A DNA stretch of 64,000 nt, from NCBI GenBank assembly GCA_024699855.1, contig JAMPIQ010000002.1:13268001-13332000 (forward strand). The letters run 5' to 3'. Source of the DNA: Aphelenchoides besseyi. Taxonomy: Eukaryota > Nematoda > Chromadorea > Rhabditida > Aphelenchoididae. Shown here in pieces: positions 46,953 to 60,819 of this stretch (its first letter is position 1; the number at the start of each line of letters is the position of its first letter). The position numbers were made by a program, and so were the translations under genes. Below the pieces are notes generated by a model. The model worked only from the letters and a program-made list of their open reading frames with translations. It did not search any database and was not told where the DNA came from.

Positions 46953-47873
46953 ATGGACAGGCGGAGTCTCACGATCACCGTATTCTACAGCTACGTTCTC
47001 CTCACTTCTGTGATTGGTGTTTCGTCAGCCAACAAACTAATCAACAAGGTCACTCGTTCATTGCATCAGATCAACTACATTATACCGCATCAGTACGATC
47101 GAATTGAATTCGATTGTGATAAACGTGCCGAGATCTTGGCGTGGATATTACCCAATGGTTCGCTGATCCAAACCAACAAAACTCAAACGGAATCGCCCTT
47201 CAACCGAACAAATGTGTTCATGCAAAATGTGAGTTTACAGGATGATTCTGATGCTTTCAAATGTTTCGGTCTTTCAAAATCTCTCCGTCCACGCAAATAA
47301 AAGCGTTTAAAATGACAGCGACCCGCACGTTACAAATAACTCCGCTTCAATTCTTCGCTATTAATCACGTTTGGTATTCTCAAGAAGAGCTCACGAGTGA
47401 TTCCTCGAAGTCGAAAAACGTAATTCAATTGATTTCGAAAACCTTTATACTCGGTCTGTACATTCACAACAAAAACAGTCGCATCTTTGTCCTTGAGCAG
47501 AGTCAAACCCGTATCGAAAAACGATTAGATGGGAAAACAGTAGAAACGAAACTACACGTCGAGACTATTCGCTTTTCTATTAACGATGTGAATTTAGAAA
47601 AAGCTGGTAATTCCTGAGTTTCAATTGGATATGAATGGATTGTACGCGTGTTACCTAGAAAACAAACAAATCGTTTATTACTACGTTCCTTATGTGGTTA
47701 CTCACTTCGATTTTCTTCGAGCACTCGTCCTATCTGTTTGGTTCTCGTTCATTTTCGGATTGGCATTCAGTATCGTCATTGTTTGTAGTGGTTTCTGTGC
47801 TCGTGCGAATAGACGAGTCAAACCGAGTTTGGAGAGTGTGAACGACGACGAGCGTTTCCGAATGTTCTCGTAG
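46953..47873 (+). CDS. Single-pass membrane protein with Ig-like domains, frame breaks
   Basis: The ATG at 46953 opens a clear signal peptide (TITVFYSYVLLTSVIGVSSA). An Ig-like domain follows with FDCDKRAEILAW and DDSDAFKC; a second has HVWYSQEEL, IRFSINDV and DMNGLYACYL (Ig tyrosine-corner cysteine). A membrane span (ALVLSVWFSFIFGLAFSIVIVC) and a short basic tail end at 47873. The frame shifts twice without any GT-AG intron: near 47275-47300 and in an A5 run at about 47600. Both fit single-base assembly errors; otherwise this is a recent pseudogene. It is probably a neuronal or muscle surface protein; ligand unknown. Confidence 0.6.
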
Positions 47874-48302
47874 AAACATTGCTACAACATCGTGTAAATA
47901 GCTGACTACCACAACCGATTGTTGTCATCTTCTTAATCCTGAAACTAAACGGATTGTATTAGGGTATTGAGTTTTTTATCCGAGTGTTTCTTTCTTGTTT
48001 TTTTACTTACATATTGTCATATTTCAATTCACGTGCAAACCTATTCCCGTTGTACATAATCTTCTTGCCACCGTTTTTCACAAAATTGGAGTTGATTGTT
48101 CATGAAGTGGAAGTTCACTTATTTCCCGTTTAACTTTACGCACAACCAATTCATATAGCAGATATCGTTGCAATACGCATACTAATCGTGTTTTCCCCCC
48201 CAATCTAACGCATATTTTCTGTCAACAAACTTTTTCATGACTATCAATTAGCATTGGAATAGTTTGCCATAAACAACCCGGTCTTGTAAATTTGCTCAAT
48301 CA
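47874..48302. other. AT-rich intergenic sequence
   Basis: No gene is supported in about 430 bp before the MITE. Confidence 0.45.
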
Positions 48303-48304
48303 TA

Positions 48305-48940
48305 CAGGGTGTTCCAGCTGAAATCCTCATTTTTACACGCTTATAACTTTTTTATGCGTGAACCGATTTTTATGAAACTTTTTTTGTTGAATAGCCTGAA
48401 GTTGACATTTTTGTTTCATATCAAATTCGATACAAATTTCTCAACGGAAGTCATCGATGAAAGCTAATTTCTGAAATGTGCGCTTTTTTCACTTGCGTTT
48501 TCTTTCATTTTTTCCACTCAAAATTTCTCATGGGGTTTGGTTGGCTAAAATCAAAAAAGTTCATCGGTCCAGTGCGAAAAGTTCGTTTGATCGGGTACAG
48601 AAGCGTGCCGACTCAATCCGAAATGGCGGCGGAATTGACGTTGAACGGACGTTGCACTTCCAGTATTGGCGAACACCAGAACACAGTACGCCTTTTCTTG
48701 AGCAGACCAAACCATGCGAAATTTTGAGTGGAAAAAATGAAAGAAAACGCAAGTGAAAAAAGCGCACATTTCAGAAATTAGCTTTCATCGATGACTTCCG
48801 TTGAGAAATTTGTATCGAATTTGATATGAAACAAAAATGTCAACTTCAGGCTATTCAACAAAAAAAGTTTCATAAAAATCGGTTCACGCATAAAAAAGTT
48901 ATAAGCGTGTAAAAATGAGGATTTCAGCTGGAACACCCTG
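48305..48940 (-). mobile_element. Palindromic Tc1/mariner-type MITE with internal HTH remnant
   Basis: This is a 636 bp element with near-perfect inverted arms of about 230 bp (48305-48534 and 48711-48940), starting CAGGGTGTTCC and ending with its reverse complement. Both ends are flanked by TA (48303-48304 and 48941-48942), the Tc1/mariner target duplication. The 176 bp core, read on the minus strand, encodes a helix-turn-helix of the DUF4817 kind (AYCVLVFANTGSATSVQRQF, HFGLSRHASVP). No catalytic domain remains, so it can move only with a helper. Confidence 0.85.
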
Positions 48941-49046
48941 TACTCTACCGCTTCTCTACAGCAATAAACCCATGTGTTTGTAAGAAGAATACTATCAGAT
49001 AAAAGCACTTACATTGTGGTTGATTTTCATTTTACTCGTAAATGCG

Positions 49047-49358
49047 TTAAATCATTCCATTCTTGTCCTCGTCCTTCACGAACGTCACGGTTTCTTTTGA
49101 TTTGGTTTGACGATCGGCACGTAGTTGTTTCAGTTTTCGATCGTACGTCCACAGTTTATACTTGCGATGCACAATCCGGATGATCGACTTTATTGATGCG
49201 AGAAGAATAATCGTGAACAAGATCGCCACAGTACCGATACCAACTGAAGGTTCATAGCTTCGATAGAAGTCTTCGGCACTTTTCTCCGGGTTAATTTCCA
49301 TAAAATCACGTTTTTCCGGTGCTTTGCAATTCGGAAAACACAGTCGACGAGGCGCCAT
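49047..49358 (-). CDS. Small single-pass membrane protein, unknown
   Basis: A single-exon frame of 103 codons from the ATG at 49358 to 49047. A Cys-containing N-terminus (RRLCFPNCKAP) precedes one membrane span (IGTVAILFTIILLASI) and a basic tail with HRKYKLWTYDRKLKQLRADRQ. A TTTTCAG lies 14 nt upstream of the start, fitting trans-splicing. There is no recognisable family. Topology is probably N-out with a basic cytoplasmic tail. Confidence 0.6.
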   Translation of the reverse strand: MAPRRLCFPNCKAPEKRDFMEINPEKSAEDFYRSYEPSVGIGTVAILFTIILLASIKSIIRIVHRKYKLWTYDRKLKQLRADRQTKSKETVTFVKDEDKNGMI

Positions 49359-51543
49359 CGAAAGTGCGAAAACTGAAAACAGATTCTTAATCAACGATGT
49401 AAACCAAACGCCGTCAATTTTACACTACCAAACGTTCGATACAAACGAGTTCATAATTGCGTTGAGTGCAAAGTAAGAAACTTAGATTGGGGCTACACGT
49501 TAGGCACGCTTAAAACACGTACAAAGAAATCGCTTGAAGAACATAAACGACCAGCGAATTGCCGAGTGCTGGGTGAATGGTATGTTCGGAGCCCTCAAGC
49601 TCACAGCTGTTCGATTGGACACGCGATCAAAGAAACGACAACAAAGATCAAGAATAAGTGCATTGAACTGAAGAGCAAAAATGGTTAAAAATTCGCTGAT
49701 TATCAATTGAAATAACCAAATCATATGTCAATCGGTCTTTCAATTCATTCTGAACTTTTTAAGTGTTGTGATAAAAATGGACATGTTTTCGAATTCTACA
49801 TCCAAACAAATGGGTTTATTGGCCGAGACAAAATGTTTAGAACATGGCAGCTTCCGTGTTTACGGCCCTCTCAAGCAATCGCTGAGTGGAAAACAAATTC
49901 CCATTTGGGAATTGCATGAACATGATAGTTTTGGCGTAGAAGTTGGAGAGGAACAAACTTCTTGTCCCGAAAATACACGAGTGCTTATCAACGCACGTTT
50001 ATTAAACTTCTCAAATCGTCTGTTCGCGTATTCACCTTTGGTATGAGTAGTTAAAACTGAATTGGAGTGATGATTCGAAAAAACGAACAAACTACTTCCA
50101 CTCAACTACAAAATGTTCGAATATTGGTCGACGAGCATGTGAAAACGGAATGACGTCTTTATGTTCATTTCACTATTGACTGCAAATTGCTCGAGACTTT
50201 GACTTTATATCGAAATCTCAGAAGCGAAGACATTTTTACATGATAGTATTTGGTTATAAGCATTCTTAAACACAAAAAAAAACGATCAGTGAGCATGTAA
50301 AGCACAACGTCCACTTTTTATCAACAGACTCTTGTCATCGGCTTAGTTTAAGCTGATTGACAACGACAACAAGCAATAGCAACCTCAGCGTTTGGCCAGT
50401 TACTAATTAGCATTGTCATTTTATTACATTCTTGTCCTTCCAACGCTTTACGACGATTCGAAAAAAAGTTGTTTTTTTGGGTGCATTCCTTTACGATTAT
50501 CGAAATTTTGGCTTGAGGGCATTCAATGCAAAACTATTGGACGATTACATTCAGTCTTATCCCACAGCGAAGTTCTCTGCCATTAAAAATAAACAAACTG
50601 GGGGGTAGGAATTCGAACAAATAATTTCCAAATGACTAATCCCGACCGCCGTCTCTTCTCTCCACAATGTCTTATGTTTAAAAGCCGTAGATTAGAAGAT
50701 GAGGTTGAGCGAAGCAATTGATAAAAGGGGCCCTATGGATATTTCAACTCCATAAAAACATCTTCGCATATGAAACAAAAATAATCAGCAAACCACGCAA
50801 CACTTCAAACAACAAGTATAATCCAATTTGAGGAAAACCAACGACTTGAAAAGATTTTGACGTTGTTCTTTCGAACAAAGAGCACCGCGCACCGGTTCAA
50901 TTCGAAGAACGTGGTTATTCTCCGGAATTTAACTTACGTTTTGGATTTTTATTCCTCTTTTTGTTTGCATTTCCAACACTCCTTTCGTGTATTTTCGAAA
51001 CCGGATGTTAAAGCGGATAGAATCAATTCAAAAAAAGTTAAAAGCTGAAAGTGGTTTTGATTACGCAAATCGTTTCTACCGACTTCACGGCACAGAACCC
51101 ACGTATGTGAAGCCAATTTCTCTTAATGAGGTCAATTCAAAATGCAAAGTTCAAGCTCATTTCAACCCTCTCAAACCTTCGAACTTCTCAAGACGCCTTA
51201 AAGATTCTTGAAAACACAATCAGTGACAATAATGAACGTTCTGAAATTTTAATCGATTGGTTTATTGATTTACAAATAACGTTGATTACACTTTCAGTTG
51301 GCTATGTTGCAACCGTTTCTTCCAAAAAAAATGTTCCGTTAGAAGATAAAATTACGAATCTTCACATTTGTTTAATGCACAAAAATCGATTGAAGTTAAA
51401 GTGAACGTCGAAGTTGTAAAATCGATGACTCGACGCCATCAACTTATTCTCCCAGTTTGTTTACATGTTTTCAAGTTGTTCAGTTTATTGAAGAATTTGT
51501 CCGATTGCTGTCATTGTGCATCATTTGAGTTTGTTTCAGGGCC
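49359..51543. other. Mostly gene-free; two coding-like stretches
   Basis: A frame at 49783-50046 (with LLAETKCLEHGSFRVYGPL) and a frame pair at 50987-51404 (with ESGFDYANRFYRLHGTEP, then TLSNLRTSQDALKILEN in the next frame) look coding but lack clean starts and splice sites; the second changes frame near 51130 without an intron. No family recognised. The remaining sequence shows nothing I can support. Confidence 0.3.
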
Positions 51544-53050
51544 ATGAATGTACTGCATCATTCAAAGCCAACATTGCTGCCACAGGCCGCAGCAATGTTG
51601 TTTCGTTATTTGGTCAAAAACGACAACGATTTGTACCAACCTGCGCAAAGAAAACGAGCTGTTCGTTTGATGGTAAACCGCGAATTATACTTTCATTCAC
51701 ATCGTCTTCATTCCAGATTCTTTCCAACAAATTTCTTTTGGTTACTCAACAAATTTTGCGCAATTCGCATGCTTCACTTTGGCTGAGTTCGATTGTGTGT
51801 CAGTATCCACATCGATGGGCATTTTGCGAGTTTTCTGATGCACTGTTAAGCGAGGAAACAGCTCTCTGTGTCTTCAAGTTGACTGCTCCAAGCTTCAAGA
51901 CGCTCGCTGTCTTGGAATGCAAGAACTATCCGGCAAAAGAAATCGATCCGGCAATTGTTCCGCATCTCATTGGTAAATCAAGTAGCCACAAACATCTAAA
52001 TCTTTATACATTTGCAGGTGTTTCGGAATACGCAATTATTAGCCCAAACAATCATGCCATATATCCAATGAAATTGGTCGAAAAGTTGAATTCAAACGGA
52101 GATTTGAAATTGCTAAGCTGCGATCCGCGAATGTTGGCAAAAGAATGGGGAACAAAGTCACTGAGCATCGACAAGTACTTTGCAGATTTTTATACTTTCG
52201 ATGCACCAGTAAGTTCATCTGATCCTTTAACAAGTAATCAATTTTCAGTGCGATATTGCAATATTTCTGCATCACAAGTTTCGTGAAATTTATTTGCGAC
52301 TCGAACATGCTCTTCCGGTTCAAAGTGGCGTTTTTTCTTTCAGGTACTCAGAGATAAAATAACTTGGCTACTCACTTCTTTAGTAAGACAAACGTCATCC
52401 AACCGACAATTGAAGAGATCCATCTCGAGGAACTGGTTGATGAAATTGAAGCCACAGAACAATCGTTTCTGCCGTTGAATTTCTTCAAACATGTGCCAAA
52501 TCTGAAGAAGATCTTCTACTATGCAAACGAACTATACGTTTCGAGTTTTGTGAGTTGCAACGCATTTCTTTAGTTGAACACTCTTTGTTAGGACGAACCA
52601 CTTATTTCGGCGAAGATTGTCAACTATCTCGGCATGGCGTTCAAACACGTGAAAGAAGCTGCCAAACAAGGTACTCAGACTCAATTTGTCTTTATATTGG
52701 ATACGCCAGTGTCGATCAATGAAGAGCAAAGCATGGAAGACTTAATGAAAGTGTTTATTGGTTTGCCAGTTTTCGCGGGCACTGAATGCAAGTTGATGAC
52801 CAAAATGGATATGATTGCTGATTCGGATTTTCAATCAACCAAGTCGTACGATCGACTTAAATGCATCAAGGACTTGACACCTGCAATGATCTGCACCAGT
52901 CAAAATATGATTTTGTTCTTTTGGCCTAGTTTCCAAACGCCATCAGTGGACAGCTTTGACTACGATCTGGATGATGAAGACATGTACAGCGATATGGACG
53001 ACGAATATTCAGAAGAAGAGATGGAATACGATCACATCTTAATCATTTAA
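51544..53050 (+). CDS. F-box-like protein with acidic tail, unknown
   Basis: Five exons run from the ATG at 51544 to 53050 with phases matching at each intron. The N-terminal 45 residues (LLPQAAAMLFRYLVKNDNDLY) resemble an F-box, and the middle has alternating hydrophobic segments like leucine-rich repeats. The last 35 residues are very acidic (DDEDMYSDMDDEYSEEEMEYD). Nematodes have many F-box proteins of this build, which recruit substrates to SCF ubiquitin ligases. The F-box match is weak, so the function is an inference. It may be the product of a lineage-specific expansion. Confidence 0.5.
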
Positions 53051-53530
53051 TTTGTTGTAATTCTTTTCATTTTATTTCACAACTTTAAGATTCTCATTAA
53101 ACTTTTCAAGAGCATTTTTTCTTGAACTTCCATCTGCATGTTTCCAATCGAACGAAACTAAGACGGTCGGATTACAAGGTAGCAATTTGGCTTACGAAAA
53201 GATTGCAAACATTTTCGCTTTTCACCTTTTTATTTCGTCAGAAGCGAAACAAATTGGAGATAATGTTGCCGATGAAATGAGCCAATTTTGTTCCATTTGA
53301 ATCGATTGACGTGGAATGATGATAAGTAGTGTGTGAAAGCGGAGCGTCTTTTCGACGCAGCCAACGAATACACGTGAGTTTTCGAAGCGAAAAAAATGCG
53401 AATTCTTTGGCCGGAAATTCTCGTATTCATACCCGAGTTTACTTAATTTCCAATGCCCGTTCGTGGACGTTGTATTCTGGTCGTTTCACGAGCAATCTCA
53501 GTAGAATATTACGTGAAGTAGTTTGCAGAA
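53051..53530. other. Intergenic
   Basis: About 480 bp between the F-box-like and CHP genes. A TTTGCAG lies 2 nt before the CHP start. No other feature is supported. Confidence 0.45.
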
Positions 53531-54627
53531 ATGGGATCAACGGTTTCGAGTTTGCCAAAAGAAGAGCTGGAAAAGCTGAGTACCGAAAGTGGTCGTAAGT
53601 TCGAGTTTTGTAGGCTCGTTATTATTGTTTATTTAGTTAGCAAATCGTCCGTTAACATGCTGCACGATCGTTTCATCAAATTGGCCAAACATCGAGACAA
53701 CGAATCTCAAGAACTTTTTATGACTCCATCTGATTTCGAGGAGATTCAGGACTTACTCAAGAATCCATTGGGATCACGGCTTATTGAGGCCTTTTTTGCT
53801 GATGCCGAGTAAGTTTCGACCATCTCAAATGTCTTTGACTGCAACTTTTTGAAGAGTTGGATCACGAAAACGCGTCTACTTCCGCGATTTTGTGAAGGTT
53901 CTTTCTCGTTTCCGACCAATCAACAAAAACAATCCGCATCCGTGGAATAGTCGGGAGTCAAAACTTCGATGTGATTGAGACAACTGATTTCTAATTGTAC
54001 TCGAATTTCAGTTGCTTTCACGATGTATGATGTGAACCGAAGTGGAACGATCACCAAAGACGAATTCACGACCATTTTGGAAGTAAGTCGAAAATCATCT
54101 TCAAGGAATTCCCCGCATTGTTACCGTAAACGCGAGTGTTCTATGATTGATGTGTTAACTGTATTGCTCGCGTACAAGTTTATTACTGCCGGACGATTGG
54201 GGTTTTGCGGTTTTCGTTGAAATCTTTTTTGCTGCGATTCATGTTCGGGCGTGGGTTTCCGCGGTTAAACTGCGTGTCAATCAAAGGCGGCAAAAATCAA
54301 ACAAAGTCCCGTCACTTCATCAATACAATCGTCTTAAGCATTGAATAACAAGTCAAATCAATGCTGAAGATTCAACAGTCTCCAACGATGTTTGGAACTT
54401 TTTGCAGAAAATGATTGGTGACAACGTTAGCAAAGAAAAAGTCGAGAGTATTGCGCAGAGAACGATGCGTGAAGCCGACAAGAACTACGATGGGAGTATA
54501 ACTTTTCAAGAGTTCTGTAAAGTTTGTCAACCAACTTTTGTTCGTCAAACTTAACTACCGAATGTTTCAGGCGATGGAGAAAAGTGACTATGTCGAACAG
54601 AAGATGTCCTTCCGATTTCTCAGCTAA
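53531..54627 (+). CDS. CHP1: Calcineurin B homologous protein (CHP)
   Basis: This is an EF-hand cofactor of Na+/H+ exchangers (NHE), bound to their cytoplasmic tail. MGSTVSSLPKEEL carries Gly2 for myristoylation and matches CHP. The two functional C-terminal EF-hands have canonical calcium ligands: DVNRSGTITKDE and DKNYDGSITFQE. The N-terminal EF-hands are degenerate, as in the family. The end KSDYVEQKMSFRFLS matches the CHP C-terminus. Exons join in phase, including a long intron of about 330 bp (54083-54407), unusually large here. In C. elegans the homologue PBO-1 acts in proton signalling of the gut. A close relative, calcineurin B, lacks this C-terminus. Confidence 0.9.
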
Positions 54628-56282
54628 ATTCACCGTATCGTCTAAATTTCAAGTTTGCAAATCGTAGAATTCGGTTTTTCGCACTTTTCTTAAACACGTG
54701 AAATTGAATAAAGCGTTTCATTGTGTTACACACTTCAGAAGACTTACGAAATGGTACGATACAGACGTTCAGATTTCAAAATTTGATTATTGAGTCGTGC
54801 TATTGACTAATCATAGAGTGGGTATTAGTGGCGGAAGAATTTGGCGTGTAAACGACGATCGCTGATGTCAACGCGATTCGTCCGATTTTTACAGCGACCA
54901 GACGTCAAGATTGACGAAATGATTTCATTGAAATTGTCGGCACATTCGTCTTAGTTGTAATAAATCGAACAATAAAGCGACAGATTTTGATAACTTTACA
55001 TGTACACGACCATCGTTGAAACAATCGAACATGCGGAACAGTCAACAGAACGATTGCAAGAAAGCAATAACACTCAGACTCACCAGTTCGTTGAAATGCA
55101 CCCAAGGCTTTTTGGGGTTGACAACGAAATCAAAGTCGACATTCAGTTTGTCGCGCCAACGATTTCGTATGTTGGTTAAGTGCACGTGCACATTAGGGAT
55201 CACGTTTTCTCGGGTATTACGGTCAATTAGTGGTGTCAACAAAATGTTTTCCGCGTCCGAGTTCATAGTCCACTCAAAACGAAAATACTTCAAGCACTTT
55301 TATTCGCGTTCATAATCGCAATTTAGTTGATGATTTTGTATGTTGATCGTCATATTTGTCATCTCCCGACTTATCGGCTTAGACAATCGCGACAAACGTT
55401 GCTACCCATCTTTTGATGCAGCAATCGCTTTTGAGGTTACGAAAATATTATTCTACCGATATCGCTCGTGTTTACAAATCGAAGTCGATAGCCCTGAACT
55501 TCATCAACAGCTTCTGCTGACGTTTCGATCGCTTTGCCTTCCTTCTTAGCCTTACGTAAATGCTGTTGTTTTGCGACTTTAAAACGTCAAATTATGTGCA
55601 GTCGATACTCTGATTGGTTGTTGGAACAAACGCAATAAAAGAACGTACTCTTGAGCTCGAAAAACGTGATTTCTCGTGCAACGTTTGACAGAAAACGGGG
55701 TGGGGGAATACCGAAGATTTAAAGTCCTACCGCGCTATCATTACCACACTGTTGAGAAGGTCAAGAGATTTTGGGTGGGTGCGTTGAGTCGTATATAATG
55801 ATTTGTTGCAGTTGTATTGCAGTTTATCATCAACTGGGGCGTGCAATTCGATAGCACAAAGTGCGGACATCGTCGCCCCAACTTAAATGGACGATCAAAG
55901 TTACCAGACAGTCAACAACTGATTTATGAGTCGTTAGCTGGAGGGTTGCGCGATTCCTTTTAAGAACCCTATATAAACCAGCAACTTGAAACGGAAGAGC
56001 ACGATTGCACGTGCAATCAGTTCGTTGGAGAATTGAAATTTTTGAAATTGTTTCAGGATTCTGTTTAGTTTCTCAGCATTGTTTCTAATTTCCGTGATCT
56101 TGGTGTTATTAAAATAATCTTATCGTTGTGCACGTCTTTATACTTTCAAAGACAAATGATAACGAATTGCACACGCGGATGTCTACACGATTACAAGCCT
56201 TGAAGTTGTTTGATTTATAGCCCATTTTTAGGCGTAACTTGTATATTTCAATTACTTGCTCTATCACTTTCGACTCAACGGC
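54628..56282. other. Gene-free stretch upstream of TDO
   Basis: Scattered short frames show no domains or splicing. A GGGGTGGGGG run lies near 55700 and two TATATAA motifs near 55793 and 55973. This probably includes the TDO promoter. Nothing else is supported. Confidence 0.4.
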
Positions 56283-57988
<1,706 letters not shown>

Positions 57989-58239
57989 TACACCAACCGT
58001 TTCATTAGTTTGATTGTTTGTAGTGTAAATTCCATTCTGATATTTTGTTTTCATGCCATCACTTAATCTTTTAAACAATTTCATTCAAAATAAATCATTA
58101 ATTTAACATGCTTCTACTGTAAAAAGTCTGACATGCAGATAAATGTCTTACTGTTGTCTCGCAAAACATGAGTGCAATTATTTTATTTAAACATGATACA
58201 AACTGTTAGCGATTTGGGATTCTTTGTCGACAATCTCGT

Positions 58240-59470
58240 TTAGTAGGCGTGATTCTTAACGAACAACGATTCAGCAGCTGCAGAAGCATCCTCTTCACCA
58301 GTGAACTTTCCGAGTGATGCGTCGCCGTTTGCTTTAGCACGATGAAGAAGAACTTTTTGAGCGGCTTCAACATTCGCATCTTTGCCTTGCCAAGCCTTCA
58401 ACACACTTGCTTGCAATGCGCGACCATAACTGAATGTCAAAACCCATGGTTTGCCCAACGAAACTTGATTGATGGCATTCAAGTTCTTCGTCGCATCCAA
58501 TTCCGATTGTCCACCAGACAAAAAGACGATACCTAAAATAAAAGCATATTTAATGATCAATCAAAGATTAAAGTTACCAGGAACAGCAGCAGGCACACCG
58601 CGACGAAGTGCAGTAACGGTGGCCAAACCCACTTCTTCGGGTGTCGCTTTCTTCGACGACGATTGTCCGGGAGTGACCATATTCGGCTTCAAGAGTGTAC
58701 CCTCCAAAAAGACGTGATGATCGGCCAATGCTTTGTATTGATAAGCCAAGGCTTGTTCAGTAACCTAAAATATTGAGAATTGAAAACTCCAGTAGATTGT
58801 GTTGTTACCTTTTGACAGCGTTCAATATCATGTTCTCCATCACACAAAACTTCTGGCTCCACAATCGGCACCAAACCAGCTTGTTGACAGATTGACGCGT
58901 AACGAGCCAATACGTTCGCATTCTCTTGCAATGCAACATGTGATGGAACGTGTTTGCCGATGTGCAGAACGTTTCGCCATTTAGCAAAATCGCAACCTCC
59001 TTTCTTAAATTCTTCGCAACGTTTCGCCAAATTATCCAATCCTTGTGTGGTGCCTTCACCAATAGTTCCGGCCAATGGAACAACTCCAAGATCGAGTTTG
59101 ATGCCCGGCACTGCTCCTTGTTTGCGAATAACATCAACGAAACGTTCTCCTTTGTCAGTCGACTAAAACATAAGATAGTTGGTTGGCGATTCTTAGAACT
59201 CACTTGATGGAAAGTTTCTTCGTATAAAATCACACCGCTGATGTTCTGACCGAAGTTCGGAGTCGTGAAAAGAAGTTGACGATACTTTCGGCGATTGGTT
59301 TCGTTGTTCTCCAAGTTCACCGATGCCAACCGTTTGCCAATTGTTCCAGTCGATTCGTCCGCTGCCAAGATACCTTTGCCTGGTTGTAAGATCTTGGCGG
59401 CAATCGATTTCAATTCTTCTTCTCGTTCTTTGGTCAATGCGCGTTGATAGGAACCACCGACTTCGGCCAT
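58240..59470 (-). CDS. aldo: Fructose-bisphosphate aldolase, class I
   Basis: This is the glycolytic and gluconeogenic aldolase splitting fructose 1,6-bisphosphate. Exons 59470-59204, 59162-58809, 58764-58578 and 58532-58240 total 1101 nt, giving 366 residues as expected. The [10 protein letters not shown] phosphate-site motif, [10 protein letters not shown] with the Schiff-base lysine, FLSGGQSE and the C-terminal NHAY tyrosine are all present. Convergent with TDO, 251 bp apart. Long introns are absent, suiting a highly expressed gene. Confidence 0.97.
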
Positions 59471-60819
59471 TTTCTTGCGAGTTTGATTGCAACTGGAAAT
59501 ATGAAGAACTGAAACATCCAAAGTGTTTAGAATGTTTTCAAAAAGCACATCACGCAAATGAAACACCCACGATTAAGAGTAAAAGGTTTTTGGGCAAATG
59601 AACAAAACCGCCAACGTATTTAACGCACCTTCCGACAACCAAACATTCAAGTAACCCAAAAGTGAAAGACCAAAAGTTAACGGGGAATGACGGAAATAGA
59701 AGGCACGAAGAAATGAAAAACCGATAAGTTCGATGGTCGCAATAGACGAAAAATGAGCAAAGATCGCTGAAAGGTCGATCGAATTGTGGCACAAGCGCAG
59801 TAAAGAACGTCTATTTCGTGATAGATGACTGACGGTTATCAGAACGAAATAAACATGTCGATATGATTACAATCAATTCCACGTGTCTTTCGATTAGATA
59901 ATTCCGCACAGGTTTCAAAACCTTAAATGACTTTCCAACTACCAACTGAACCCCGGCTTTTATAGGATTTAGCGCAGAGATTGTTGTTGACAAAGACTAG
60001 AAAGTTACTTGGCGAAAAAGCACAGTGATCTTTATAAATCATAATGTCGTTCGTTGACGAGTTGCGCAAGATAAGCGATAGACTCTCGGAGATTGTCGTT
60101 TGACCGCGAACGTTTGCTATCAATAGTCGAAATTGGAAAACAGAAACACTCGGGTAAGTGATTAAACAACCTTTGTACTTTGGAGCGAAAAGTTTGAACA
60201 CAAAGTATCTTGGCGTAAGTTTCTTTGGTTAGAATGTACACGGCGATCACTAAAACTCATCCGTGCATTTTAATTGTCATTAGTTTATTGGCTCGTTATA
60301 AACATACAAGAAGAGAATCTAACACACTACTATTCAAACTATGCAAAGCAACGAACCAAACAAAAACCGGGAGCAAACCCAAGAGCTAAGCGTAATATGA
60401 ACATATTAGGACATTTAATGGAACCGATTCAAGCGTTCAACGAGAGAGAAATCGAACGTCCTGAGACGATCGGTATGAACAATTGGAATTACATTTACCA
60501 GCAAAGCAATAAAAAGCGGATATCTTGGGAGAATAGTTAAAACAATACAGAGAAACAATGTAGGAAATAAATAACAACATTAAGTGCTTCATCTATGACA
60601 GGAAGTGGCAATAACTTTGCGAGCATTGAGTTCATCTTTCAAACAAGCCTTACAGACAAGATACCCGCGTTTTGTTTACAAAGCTACAAATTGAGTGGAA
60701 ATGCTCAGATTGAGCAATGGAATTACCGAGAGCTGAGAACAACGAAAAGTTTGAAACTTTTGCCGTTGCATATGTAAAGCAAAAGCTGAGGAAAGTGGAA
60801 TAAATATTAGACTATTAAT
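59471..60819. other. Upstream of aldolase; no supported gene
   Basis: A frame at 60274-60540 on the plus strand (88 codons) and one at 60595-60777 have no recognisable domains. Probably aldolase promoter and intergenic DNA. Confidence 0.4.

Noticed and set aside
48476..48769. Mirror-image ORFs sharing the same start on both strands
   Set aside because: They are produced by the palindromic arms of the MITE, not by genes.
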